From positions 1 to 34,273 of the forward strand of contig CAJMQZ010000007.1 of the NCBI GenBank assembly GCA_905215595.1: a stretch of DNA of 34,273 nucleotides. Reading direction: 5' to 3'. The stretch comes from an uncultured bacterium. Its GTDB lineage: Bacteria; Bacillota; Clostridia; Oscillospirales; Ruminococcaceae. Under the pieces are notes generated by a model. The model saw nothing but the letters and a program-made list of their open reading frames with translations, did no database searches and was not told where the DNA came from. This document shows, piece by piece, positions 8,242 through 18,733 of this stretch. Numbering within the stretch: the stretch's first letter is position 1; each line of letters opens with the position of its first letter. A program made the translations under genes and the position numbers.

Positions 8242-8342
8242 GCTGGCGTGCCGGGGCTGAGCCCCCGCCCGCCCAGCGCAAGGTTTACGCGATAAACCTA
8301 ACAAAAACCACACCCCTCCCCCCCTGCACAAAATGCAGGGGG
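8242..8342 (+). other. Triple stem-loop between adhesin and major pilin
   Basis: Three hairpins in a row occupy most of the 147-bp gap: a GC-rich imperfect one (8242-8277), AGGTTTA-CGCGA-TAAACCT (8281-8299) and CCCCCTGCA-CAAAA-TGCAGGGGG (8320-8342). None is followed by a T-tract, so they are not typical terminators. They probably act as processing or stability elements that raise pilin mRNA relative to the adhesin. Confidence 0.6.
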
Positions 8343-8375
8343 CGGCAAGGGGCAGAAAAGAAAGGGGCTTTTTCC

Positions 8376-9896
8376 ATGAAAAAAGCAATGAAGAAACTCA
8401 TGGCTGCGCTGCTGGCAGTTGCTATGGTTTGCGCCATGGCGATCCCGGCGTGGGCGGCTGCCGGTACGGAAGTTCCCGGCTCTAAGGTTAACGTTACGAA
8501 TCATAACTTTGAAGCCTATCAGATTTTTAGTGCAAAGCTGGACTCCGCCACCAAGAAACTGTCTGATGTTAAATGGGGCACTGGTGTTAATGATGATGAG
8601 CTTTTGGCAGCTTTAAAGACCACTACCGATTTTGCCTCCTGCGAGAGCGCATCTGATGTTGCAGAGAAACTAGCAAAATTTGATGCGGAACACGCCACTA
8701 AGTTTGCGGCTTTTGTTGCTAACGGTTACCTGACCACTGACAAAACCGAAGGTACTGGCAGCATTGCTCTTCCTTCTGCTGGCTATTATCTGATCAAAGA
8801 CGTTACCCCCGTGGAAGGCAAATACGATGCTTCGAACCTGACCCTTCTGCTGGTGAGCGGCCCTGAAACTGTTACCCCTCAGGTAAAAACTGATATCCCC
8901 ACCCTTCAGAAGAAGGTCAAAGACAAAAACGATTCCGCTGGCACTACTACTGACTGGCAGGATTCTGCCGACTACGATATCGGCGATATTATTCCTTACC
9001 AGCTGACTGCTACTCTGGGCAATGTGAGCAACTTCGACACCTACTATGTGGAGTTTGTCGATACCATGGATCACCTGACTTATAGAAATATCACCTCCGT
9101 CAAGGTCGGTGATAAAACTTTGTACGCTGGTGAATACTCCAGCAATTGGGATTCTGCAAATAAAAAGCTGACTGTTTCTATTGATAATGTGAAGGCGTTC
9201 GGTGCAACCAACGGCTCCACAATCACGGTCGAATATACCGCCAGTCTGGATTCTGATGCTATCCTTGGTTCTACCGGCAACCCGAACGAAGCTTATCTGG
9301 TATTCTCCAACAACCCGAATGGCAATGGCAAGGGTCAGACCAAACCGGACAAGAACATTGTTTTCACCTATAAAGTTGTTGCCAATAAGGTCGATCAGGA
9401 TAACAAACCTCTGCCCGGCGCAGCTTTTGCCCTGTACAAAAAGCTGCCTGCTGTCCCCACCGATGGCACTTCCTACATTATGGAGGATGAGGACGCTTAT
9501 GCTCCGGTCGAGGCACTGAACGTTGACGCAGAAGGCAAGCTTGTAAGCGAGACTAGGACCGACTTCGAGTGGAAGGGCATTGATGACGGCGAATACATGA
9601 TCAAGGAGATCATCACTCCCGCCGGCTATAACTCCATTGAGCCTATAAAGTTTACCGTTACCGCTGATCATCAAATCGAAGCTGACGACCCCAAGCTTAC
9701 TGAACTGACGGGCGGTGATAAGTTTACCGGTAGTGTTGACCACAGCACTCTGACCATCGAGATCCAGAACCGCATGGGTTCTACCCTGCCCGGCACCGGC
9801 GGCATCGGCACCACCATCTTCTACGTTGTTGGCGGCGGCCTGATGGTTGCAGCAGCTATCCTGCTTATTACCAAAAAGCGCATGGAGAACCGCTAA
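8376..9896 (+). CDS. LPXTG major pilin (SpaH/EbpB-like backbone)
   Basis: 506 residues. Signal peptide 1-28 ends AWA. An N-terminal domain (about 35-165) carries the motif YYLIKDVTP, followed by the linker-lysine region TDIPTLQKKVKD (172-183), the place where backbone pilins are cross-linked by sortase. A middle domain (about 200-320) and a SpaA-like domain (about 330-465) follow, the latter with the E-box YMIKEIITPAGY (407-418), where E411 should catalyse an internal isopeptide bond. LPGTG is at 471-475, then a membrane helix and KKRMENR. Length and order match backbone pilins. The start follows AAAGGGG. Strong hairpins lie on both sides of the gene. The signal and anchor ends use GC-rich codons, but the exposed middle is more AT-rich, hinting at diversifying exchange. 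Confidence 0.95.
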   Translation: MKKAMKKLMAALLAVAMVCAMAIPAWAAAGTEVPGSKVNVTNHNFEAYQIFSAKLDSATKKLSDVKWGTGVNDDELLAALKTTTDFASCESASDVAEKLAKFDAEHATKFAAFVANGYLTTDKTEGTGSIALPSAGYYLIKDVTPVEGKYDASNLTLLLVSGPETVTPQVKTDIPTLQKKVKDKNDSAGTTTDWQDSADYDIGDIIPYQLTATLGNVSNFDTYYVEFVDTMDHLTYRNITSVKVGDKTLYAGEYSSNWDSANKKLTVSIDNVKAFGATNGSTITVEYTASLDSDAILGSTGNPNEAYLVFSNNPNGNGKGQTKPDKNIVFTYKVVANKVDQDNKPLPGAAFALYKKLPAVPTDGTSYIMEDEDAYAPVEALNVDAEGKLVSETRTDFEWKGIDDGEYMIKEIITPAGYNSIEPIKFTVTADHQIEADDPKLTELTGGDKFTGSVDHSTLTIEIQNRMGSTLPGTGGIGTTIFYVVGGGLMVAAAILLITKKRMENR

Positions 9897-9915
9897 GCTC
9901 TCCTTTTCCCCGGCA

Positions 9916-9945
9916 CAGAGCGGGGCCGCAAGGCCCCCTGCTCTG
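9916..9945 (+). other. Stem-loop after the major pilin gene
   Basis: CAGAGC-GGGGCC / GGCCCC-GCTCTG with a GCAA tetraloop and a 2-nt bulge (CT), 19 bp after the pilin stop. No T-tract follows and the sortase gene starts 31 bp later, so a 3' stabiliser or processing site is more likely than a full terminator. Confidence 0.65.
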
Positions 9946-9976
9946 ATCCTGAAACTATAACGTTAGGGAGTAGCCC

Positions 9977-10822
9977 ATGAAAAAGAACAAAAGCACTATT
10001 ATACTGATCCTCGTCTTTTTCGTGGGTCTATCCGTGATGTTATACCCCACCATCAGCGATTACGTCAACCAGCGCAACCAGTCCCGCGCGGTGGCAAGCT
10101 ACGCGCAGGACGTGGACAACATGACCGATGCGGATTACAGCGCCTACTTTGACGCCGCCGATGCCTTTAACGCACAGGTGGCCGCCAACGAAAACGCCCT
10201 TTACCGCCCGGATCAGCTTACCGGCTACAACGAAACGCTGGATATTACCGGCACGGGCATTATGGGTTACATCACCATCTCCAAAATCGGCGTGGAGCTG
10301 CCCATCTACCACGGCACCGACGATAGCGTGCTGCAGATTGCCGCAGGCCACTTAGAGGGCACCAGCCTGCCGGTGGGCGGCGCGTCCACCCACGCGGTCA
10401 TCTCGGCGCACCGCGGCCTGCCCAGCGCAAAGCTGTTTACCAACCTCGACCAGCTGGAAGTGGGCGATACCTTTACCATCACCGTGCTGGACCGGATGCT
10501 CACCTACGAGGTGGACAAAATTTCCATCGTGCTGCCCACCGAGACCGATGAGTTGAAGATTGCCGAAGGCAAGGACTACGTTACCCTGATGACCTGCACC
10601 CCCTATGGCATCAACACACACCGCCTGCTGGTGCGCGGCCGCCGCGTGGAGACCCCGGATCAGTACAAGCACCTCCGCGTTACCGCCGAAGCGCTTAAAA
10701 TTGAACCCATTATTGTTGCGCCCATTATGGCGCTGCCCATGCTGCTGATCTTGCTGATCGGTATGCTGCTTTCTACACGCAAACCCAAGAAAACGAGAGG
10801 TGAAGAACATGAAAAGCATTGA
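9977..10822 (+). CDS. Class C-like sortase (pilus polymerase)
   Basis: 281 residues with an N-terminal membrane helix (about 7-24) and a second one at the C-terminus (about 244-266), the topology of class C pilus sortases. The catalytic triad is visible: His145 in SAHRG, Cys207 in TLMTCTPYG and Arg216 in HRLLVRG. It should cleave LPXTG after Thr and join pilin subunits through the backbone lysine. The usual lid tripeptide DP[FWY] is not seen before TGTGIMGYI; RPDQ at 77-80 is the nearest feature. It follows the major pilin by 80 bp and overlaps the base pilin gene by 14 nt, so the two are coupled. It is the only sortase in the window. Confidence 0.95.
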   Translation: MKKNKSTIILILVFFVGLSVMLYPTISDYVNQRNQSRAVASYAQDVDNMTDADYSAYFDAADAFNAQVAANENALYRPDQLTGYNETLDITGTGIMGYITISKIGVELPIYHGTDDSVLQIAAGHLEGTSLPVGGASTHAVISAHRGLPSAKLFTNLDQLEVGDTFTITVLDRMLTYEVDKISIVLPTETDELKIAEGKDYVTLMTCTPYGINTHRLLVRGRRVETPDQYKHLRVTAEALKIEPIIVAPIMALPMLLILLIGMLLSTRKPKKTRGEEHEKH

Positions 10823-11675
10823 TCTGCGTCATCGTCTGGCGGCTGTGCTGCTGGCTGTGTGTCTTGTGGTATGCTGCGCCCTGCCGGCGTTTGCCACCAG
10901 TGCCAACATTGTGCTGGGGCGGCTGGGCTCGCTCCACGTCCGCCTGTACGACACCCACAACGATGTGCCCCTGCGCGGCGGCGAGCTGACCCTGTATCAG
11001 GTGGCCTCGGTCAAGTGCACAAACGGCAACCTGTACTTTGACTATACCGGCGATTTTGCGGGCTGCGGCGTGGTGCTGGGCGACCTTTCCGACAGCACGC
11101 TGGCTGACCAGCTGGTAAAGTACCTGCCCGTTGTGCCCGCCATTGCCGCCCAGCAGGACGTGAACGAAGAGGGCTACGCTGACATTACCAAGCTGCCGCA
11201 GGGTCTGTACTTGGTCGTGCAGACCGAGGCATCCCACGGCTACGAGGCCATCAAGCCCTTCCTTGTGTCCATCCCCATGCCCGATGGCGACAACTGGATC
11301 TACGATGTGGACGCCACCCCCAAGGTAGGCGCTACCATCCCGGAAACGCCGGACACCCCCGACACCCCGGATGTGCCTGACACGCCGCCGGATACGCCCG
11401 ACACACCGGATACCCCCGATACTCCGGAGCAGCCGGATAATCCCGACACCCCGGTAAGCCCGGACAGCCCTGATAACCCGGTAAGTCCCGACAGCCCGGA
11501 CAATCCCGTAAGCCCCGAGAACCCGGACAATCCGGTCTCCCCTTCCAACCCGGATAAGCCCGTTCTTCCCCAGACCGGTCAGTTGAACTGGCCCGTGCCG
11601 GTGCTGGCTTGCAGCGGTGTGCTGCTGTTTGCCGCAGGCTGGGTGCTGAACCGTCAGGGCAAAAAGGAAAACTGA
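10809..11675 (+). CDS. Minor (base) pilin with Pro-rich stalk, LPQTG anchor
   Basis: 288 residues from the ATG at 10809, preferred over an in-frame GTG at 10800 because AGAGGTG lies just before it. The signal peptide ends AFA (about 29). One prealbumin-like pilin domain spans about 35-172, with LPQGLYLVVQTEASHGYEA marking its C-terminal strands. Residues 178-252 form a low-complexity stalk of PDTP units passing into PDNPVSP units, then LPQTG (253-257), a hydrophobic helix and NRQGKKEN. A short single-domain pilin with a Pro-rich tail before the anchor is typical of base pilins, which are finally attached to peptidoglycan by a housekeeping sortase. It is the last gene of the pilus operon. Confidence 0.92.
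   Translation: MKSIDLRHRLAAVLLAVCLVVCCALPAFATSANIVLGRLGSLHVRLYDTHNDVPLRGGELTLYQVASVKCTNGNLYFDYTGDFAGCGVVLGDLSDSTLADQLVKYLPVVPAIAAQQDVNEEGYADITKLPQGLYLVVQTEASHGYEAIKPFLVSIPMPDGDNWIYDVDATPKVGATIPETPDTPDTPDVPDTPPDTPDTPDTPDTPEQPDNPDTPVSPDSPDNPVSPDSPDNPVSPENPDNPVSPSNPDKPVLPQTGQLNWPVPVLACSGVLLFAAGWVLNRQGKKEN
11340..11564 (+). repeat. Tandem coding repeats for the Pro-rich stalk
   Basis: Short direct repeats of 9 bp (PDT/TPD units) followed by units of about 21 bp (PDNPVSP) encode the stalk of the base pilin. Such tandem units are prone to copy-number change by slippage, so stalk length may vary among strains. Confidence 0.8.
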
Positions 11676-11723
11676 CTTTGCACTCCTTTCTTTTCGGCAC
11701 AGCGTGGCGTTGTGTGCCGAATT

Positions 11724-11752
11724 TGCTCCCCCGCAAGGGGGAGCATTTTTTT
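11724..11752 (+). terminator. Terminator of the pilus operon
   Basis: TGCTCCCCC and GGGGGAGCA enclose a GCAA tetraloop and are followed by seven T. It lies 48 bp after the base pilin stop. Confidence 0.93.
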
Positions 11753-11776
11753 GTGTTCTCTCCCCTGCCGGACACA

Positions 11777-11916
11777 GTACCCCTTCCGTCAAAGCCTACG
11801 GCTTTGCCACCTTCCCCAAGGGGACGGCTTTTGGCGGTGAAGAGAAAGTTTGCGGCAGTGCCTAAGGCGTCCCTTTGGGGGAGCTGGCACGGCGCAAGCC
11901 GTGCCTGAGGAGGTAC
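11777..11916. mobile_element. MITE-like palindromic element
   Basis: About 140 bp of non-coding sequence forms one long imperfect inverted repeat. The ends GTACC (11777-11781) and GGTAC (11912-11916) pair, as do TTCCCCAAGGGGACG and CGTCCCTTTGGGGGA further in. Each half carries its own small hairpin (AAAGCC-TAC-GGCTTT on the left, GGCACGG-CGCAA-GCCGTGCC on the right). GTAC occurs at both ends and could be a target duplication or part of the repeat. It lies in a convergent gap between two terminators, a typical place for REP or MITE elements. No transposase is present. Confidence 0.55.
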
Positions 11917-11920
11917 ACGC

Positions 11921-11955
11921 AAAAGAGCCGCTGTACAAAAAGTACAGCGGCTCTT
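11921..11955 (-). terminator. Terminator of pnp (possibly bidirectional)
   Basis: Perfect 14-bp arms (11923-11936 and 11942-11955) around a 5-nt loop. On the minus strand TTTT follows the stem, 25 bp beyond the pnp stop. On the plus strand ATTTTAT follows, so it may also stop transcription from the pilus side. Confidence 0.88.
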
Positions 11956-11980
11956 ATTTTATGCAATCTGTATTAGGTTT

Positions 11981-14122
11981 TTACTGCTGCTGGGCGGCCT
12001 TTTTGGCTTCCAGTGCCAGAATGGCGTCACGGCGGCTCAGGTTGATGCGGCCCTGCTGGTCGATGTCGGTCACCTTGACCACGATGGCATCGCCCACGGC
12101 AACCACATCCTCTACCCGCTCCACGCGCTTGGTGTCCAGCTTGGAGATGTGCACAAGGCCTTCCTTGCCCGGGGCGATCTCCACAAAGGCGCCAAAGTTC
12201 ATCAGGCGGGTCACCTTGCCCTTGTAGATAGCACCGATCTCGGGGTCCTCCACAATGGTCTTGATGGTAAAGATGGCGCGCTTTGCGTCCTCCTGATCCA
12301 CGGCGGAGACGAACACATGGCCGTCCTCCTGCACGTCGATCTTGCAGTTGCAGGTAGCGCAGATGTCCTGAATGACCTTGCCGCCCTTACCGATCACGTC
12401 CTTGATCTTATCGGTGGGGATCATCATGCTGAACATCTTGGGTGCGTAGCGGCTCAGCTCATGGCGGGGCTCTGCGATCACCGGCTTGATGATCTCGTCC
12501 AGAATATACAGGCGGCCCTTGCGGCACTTCTCAAAGGCCTCGGCAATGATGTCGTAGGTCAGGCCGTCGATCTTGATATCCATCTGGATGGCGGTGATGC
12601 CCTTGCGGGTACCGCCCACCTTGAAGTCCATATCGCCGTGGAAGTCCTCCACGCCCTGAATGTCCAGCATGGTCATCCAGCGGTCACCCTCGGTGATCAG
12701 GCCGCAGGAAATGCCGGCCACAGGGGCCTTGATGGGCACACCGGCATCCATCAGAGCCAGCGTAGAGCCGCAGATGGAAGCCTGCGAGGTGGAGCCGTTG
12801 GAGCTCAGCACCTCCGACACGCAGCGGATGGTGTAGGGGAACTCCTCCAGAGAGGGCAGCACGGGCACCAGAGCACGCTCGGCCAGAGCGCCGTGGCCGA
12901 TCTCGCGGCGGCCGGGGCTGCGGGGTGCGCGGGCCTCGCCCACGGAGTACGGCGGGAAGTTGTAGTGGTGGATATAGCGCTTGGTCTGCTCGTCGGTCAG
13001 GTCATCCATGAGCTGGTTGTCCTTGGTGCCGCCCAGGGTGCAGGTGGTCAGCACCTGGGTCTGGCCGCGGGTGAACATACCGGAGCCGTGCACGCGGGGC
13101 AGGATGCCCACTTCGGCAGCCAGCGGGCGGATCTCGTTGATGCCGCGGCCGTCCACACGCTTGCCCTCGTCCAGCAGCCAGCGGCGCACGACGAATTTCT
13201 GCATCTTGTAGCTCACCAGATCCAGGTCCGCAGCAGACAGGTCGGGGTACTCCTCTGCGATCTTGTCCAGAATGGGCAGCAGAGCAGCGTCACGCACGTT
13301 CTTGTCGTCGGTGTCCATAGCGGCCTTGAAGTCGTCCAGATACTTGTTCTGGATGGCGTGGAACACGTCCATATCCAGACCCACCACCTGGAAATCGATC
13401 TTCTTTTTACCGCGCTCGGCCACGATGCGGTTGATGAACTCAATGGTCTTCTTGATCTCCACGTGAGCGGCCTTGATGGCGTTCAGCATGGTGTCCTCGT
13501 CCACCTCGTTGGCACCGGCCTCGATCATCACGATCTTATCCATGGTGGCGGCAACGGTCAGGGCAAGGTCGCTCACCTTGCGCTGTTCCTGCGTGGGGTT
13601 CAGCACGATCTCGCCGTCCACCAGACCCACCTGCACGCCGCCGATGGGGCCGTTCCACGGGATATCGGACACAGCGGTCACCAGAGAAGCGCCGATCATA
13701 CCGGCGATCTCGGGGCTGCAATCCGGGTCAAGGCTCATGACGGTCATGGTAATGCACACGTCGTTGCGCATCTCCTTGGGGAACAGCGGGCGCATGGGGC
13801 GGTCCACCACGCGGCTGGTCAGGATGGCGCGCTCACCGGGGCGGCCCTCACGGCGCATGAAGCTGCCGGGGATGCGGCCTGCGGCGTAGAGCTTTTCCTC
13901 GTACTCCACGTTCAGGGGGAAGAAATCGACGCCCTCGCGGGGCTTGGGGCTCATGACCACGTTGCACATCACGCAGGTCTCGCCGTAGCGGATCAGTGCG
14001 CTGGCATTGGACAGGCCGCACATCTTGCCCATTTCAACCTTGAACGGGCGGCCGGCCAACATGGTTTCGTAGACCTTGAAGTTGTCAAAGGTCTCTTTGC
14101 GGGAACCAAATTCGATTGCCAT
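11981..14122 (-). CDS. pnp: Polyribonucleotide nucleotidyltransferase (PNPase)
   Basis: 713 residues, the usual length. It degrades RNA 3' to 5' by phosphorolysis in the cytoplasm, often within the degradosome. Two RNase PH domains (about 1-215 and 315-545) flank an all-alpha linker; the active second core contains DIQGVEDFHGDMDFKVGGT. A KH domain follows with the GKGG loop at 578-581, and an S1 domain from about 629 to 698. AGGAGG before the ATG supports the start. It lies downstream of rpsO as in many bacteria, but here each has its own terminator and promoter. Confidence 0.98.
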   Translation of the reverse strand: MAIEFGSRKETFDNFKVYETMLAGRPFKVEMGKMCGLSNASALIRYGETCVMCNVVMSPKPREGVDFFPLNVEYEEKLYAAGRIPGSFMRREGRPGERAILTSRVVDRPMRPLFPKEMRNDVCITMTVMSLDPDCSPEIAGMIGASLVTAVSDIPWNGPIGGVQVGLVDGEIVLNPTQEQRKVSDLALTVAATMDKIVMIEAGANEVDEDTMLNAIKAAHVEIKKTIEFINRIVAERGKKKIDFQVVGLDMDVFHAIQNKYLDDFKAAMDTDDKNVRDAALLPILDKIAEEYPDLSAADLDLVSYKMQKFVVRRWLLDEGKRVDGRGINEIRPLAAEVGILPRVHGSGMFTRGQTQVLTTCTLGGTKDNQLMDDLTDEQTKRYIHHYNFPPYSVGEARAPRSPGRREIGHGALAERALVPVLPSLEEFPYTIRCVSEVLSSNGSTSQASICGSTLALMDAGVPIKAPVAGISCGLITEGDRWMTMLDIQGVEDFHGDMDFKVGGTRKGITAIQMDIKIDGLTYDIIAEAFEKCRKGRLYILDEIIKPVIAEPRHELSRYAPKMFSMMIPTDKIKDVIGKGGKVIQDICATCNCKIDVQEDGHVFVSAVDQEDAKRAIFTIKTIVEDPEIGAIYKGKVTRLMNFGAFVEIAPGKEGLVHISKLDTKRVERVEDVVAVGDAIVVKVTDIDQQGRINLSRRDAILALEAKKAAQQQ

Positions 14123-14177
14123 TGTTTCTGCCTCCTTGTTTTTCGGATCGTTCTATCCAAAAAGCCGTGGCGTGCGC

Positions 14178-14186
14178 ATTATAGCA
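14178..14186 (-). promoter_or_regulatory. Extended -10 promoter of pnp
   Basis: On the minus strand TGCTATAAT has a perfect -10 (14178-14183) with a TG extension. No clear -35 was found. The start would be about 50 nt before the pnp ATG. Confidence 0.65.
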
Positions 14187-14290
14187 ATAAATCCAACGTC
14201 CCTGCCCGCAGGCACAGGCGTTCGATTTACTGCTGCAATACGCTGCCACCGCTATTTTGTGCGCATGGGATACATGGAGCTATACATAAA

Positions 14291-14322
14291 GCAAAGGGCA
14301 GGTACCTTTGCGGTACCTGCCC
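14291..14322 (-). terminator. Terminator of rpsO
   Basis: Perfect 11-bp arms (GGGCAGGTACC / GGTACCTGCCC) enclose GCAAA and are followed on the minus strand by TTTGCTTT. It lies about 10 bp after the rpsO stop and separates it from pnp. Confidence 0.85.
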
Positions 14323-14332
14323 TCCGTTAAAA

Positions 14333-14587
14333 TTACTTACGCAGACCCAGAGTTGCGATCAGAGCACGGTAACGCTCGATGTCCTTCTTCTGGAGGTAGG
14401 CCAGCAGATTGCGGCGGCGGCCAACCATCTTCATCAGGCCACGGCGGCTGTGGTGATCGTTAGGGTTCTTCTTCAGGTGCTCGTTCAGCTCGTTGATGTG
14501 AGCGGTCAGCAGAGCGACCTGAACCTCGGGGGAGCCAGTGTCCTTCTCGGTCAGAGCGACTTTGGCCATAACTTCCTGCTTATTCAT
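14333..14587 (-). CDS. rpsO: 30S ribosomal protein S15
   Basis: 84 residues, slightly shorter than the usual 88-89. S15 binds 16S rRNA helices 20-22 and helps build the platform of the small subunit. Conserved segments are seen: TGSPEVQVALLT near the N-terminus, DHHSRRGL in the middle and RRRNLLAYL before the C-terminal helix. The start has AGAGGT 10 nt upstream. A leader of about 100 nt lies between its promoter and start, which could house the S15 self-repression site known from other bacteria. Confidence 0.97.
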   Translation of the reverse strand: MNKQEVMAKVALTEKDTGSPEVQVALLTAHINELNEHLKKNPNDHHSRRGLMKMVGRRRNLLAYLQKKDIERYRALIATLGLRK

Positions 14588-14693
14588 AATACAGTACCTC
14601 TTTCAAGTAATTTATCTGCCTATGGCACAGCGGCGGGAAACGGTTCTCCCAAAAGCGGGCATACTCCCAGCCCCGTGCCACGGTAACAGATAC

Positions 14694-14722
14694 AGTATAC
14701 CAGATTGCACAGCAGATTGCAA
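14694..14722 (-). promoter_or_regulatory. Promoter of rpsO
   Basis: On the minus strand -35 TTGCAA (14717-14722) and -10 TATACT (14694-14699) are 17 bp apart, with a TGG extension before the -10. The -35 lies just 22 bp from the stop of the CPBP protease gene. Confidence 0.8.
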
Positions 14723-14743
14723 GAAGATTTTTGTCCGCAAGCC

Positions 14744-15580
14744 TTAATTTTTTACAATGCCGCCCCAGTACAGCTGCACCTCCGGCAGCTTCTTTTTGCG
14801 CAGCAGAAACACGGTGGGGATCAGGTACACCGCCACCGAAAGCAGCCGCGAGGCATCGTAGCCGCTTACGCTCTCGGCCACGCTGGTGGTGCCGTACAGC
14901 CCGCCGATGAGCATAGAGGCAATGTCCATGGCGCTGTGCAGGAACACCGTCACCCACAGATTGCCGGTGCGGAAGTAGACAGCAGCCAGCATCACGCCCA
15001 GCGAGGCCGCAAACACGCACTGCATCAGCACGCCAAAGGGCGCCGACCCAATCATATTGCTCAGGTGCGCCGCGCCAAACAGCACGCCGGATATAAGGCA
15101 GGCCTTCCATACCCCGGCGCGGGCGGTACCATAGCGCTCCAGCAGGGTCTGAGCAATGATGCCACGGAACACCAGTTCCTCAGCTACGCCCACAAGGATC
15201 ATATTCAGCATAAAGGTCAGGATGCGGGGCAGCGGCAGCAGCGGCGTGTCCGGGCGGCCAAAAGCCAACGTTCCAAAGGCTGTGTACCCGATGAAAAACA
15301 GCGGGTACATGCCCACCAGCAGCCCGTTCAGAAAGCCGCAGCCCCGCCGGTGCAGCAGGTCCAGCCTGCCGGTGCGGGCCAGCAGCAAAAGCGCCACCGC
15401 CAACCCGACAGCCTCCTGCACAGAACCCAGCAGATAGCCGTCCATGGTGTCAAAATCCACGCCCGCCACTGCCAGCCCGATGGTAGCCAGCAGGCTGAAC
15501 ACGACCATGCTGCCAAGGAACAGCACCTCGGACAGGATACAATAAAGAATGGGGTGCGCAGTGCGCAGCCGTTTGAGCAT
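14744..15580 (-). CDS. CPBP family intramembrane glutamic protease
   Basis: 278 residues from the ATG at 15580, chosen because GGGAGGG lies 8 nt upstream; a longer frame exists but lacks a ribosome site. The protein is very hydrophobic, with about eight membrane helices. The CPBP (Abi/CAAX protease-like) motifs are in order: EELVFRG with E134, E135 and R139, FGAAHL with H172, and FLHSAMD with H215 and D219. Family members cut within membranes and include CAAX-processing enzymes and bacteriocin self-immunity proteins. Its substrate is unknown. It stands alone with its own promoter, divergent from secA. Confidence 0.93.
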   Translation of the reverse strand: MLKRLRTAHPILYCILSEVLFLGSMVVFSLLATIGLAVAGVDFDTMDGYLLGSVQEAVGLAVALLLLARTGRLDLLHRRGCGFLNGLLVGMYPLFFIGYTAFGTLAFGRPDTPLLPLPRILTFMLNMILVGVAEELVFRGIIAQTLLERYGTARAGVWKACLISGVLFGAAHLSNMIGSAPFGVLMQCVFAASLGVMLAAVYFRTGNLWVTVFLHSAMDIASMLIGGLYGTTSVAESVSGYDASRLLSVAVYLIPTVFLLRKKKLPEVQLYWGGIVKN

Positions 15581-15611
15581 AAGTACAGCCCTCCCTATCA
15601 ATGATAGCCCT

Positions 15612-15620
15612 ATTCTACCA
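15612..15620 (-). promoter_or_regulatory. Extended -10 promoter of the CPBP protease gene
   Basis: On the minus strand TGGTAGAAT gives an extended -10 (TAGAAT at 15612-15617) without a good -35. A small inverted repeat CTATCATTGATAG lies in the short leader next to the ribosome site. Confidence 0.5.
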
Positions 15621-15746
15621 CGATTCTTTCCAAAGCGATAGGGCAAAAATAAAGTGTGCTGCCGGGAGATCGGGGGTCTGTGAACGGCTTGCAGCATCTT
15701 TTTACAGAAAGTTCATGTAAAAACGGGCTAAAATAGCCTTGCAGAT

Positions 15747-15775
15747 TTGACGTGTCTGCCGCTTTGGTGTATCAT
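15747..15775 (+). promoter_or_regulatory. Promoter of secA
   Basis: -35 TTGACG (15747-15752) and -10 TATCAT (15770-15775) are separated by 17 bp. The predicted start leaves a leader of about 65 nt. Confidence 0.8.
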
Positions 15776-15845
15776 ATATTTGTATTGTTATGCGCGATTC
15801 CGGGCGCATCACAGCCCGATTTTTAAGATTTATGAGGTGTGACCT

Positions 15846-18686
<2,841 letters not shown>

Positions 18687-18690
18687 CGTC

Positions 18691-18733
18691 AAGGGAAATG
18701 CAACTAAAAATAGTTGCATTTCCCTTTGTTTGT
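18691..18733 (+). terminator. Terminator of secA
   Basis: Perfect 16-bp arms (18691-18706 and 18711-18726) with an AAAA loop, followed by TGTTTGTG. The 3' arm and tail also contain the -35 of the hicA promoter. Confidence 0.85.

Noticed and set aside
11340..11564. Regular short repeats considered as a CRISPR array
   Set aside because: The units are in-frame Pro/Asp/Thr codons of the base pilin with no unique spacers and no cas genes.
12149..14686. 845-codon plus-strand frame opposite pnp
   Set aside because: pnp is unmistakable on the other strand; the mirror frame is rich in His, Ala and Leu and runs through rpsO and two terminators.
15581..15697. N-terminal extension of the CPBP protease
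   Set aside because: The extension covers its predicted promoter and leader; GGGAGGG supports the ATG at 15580.
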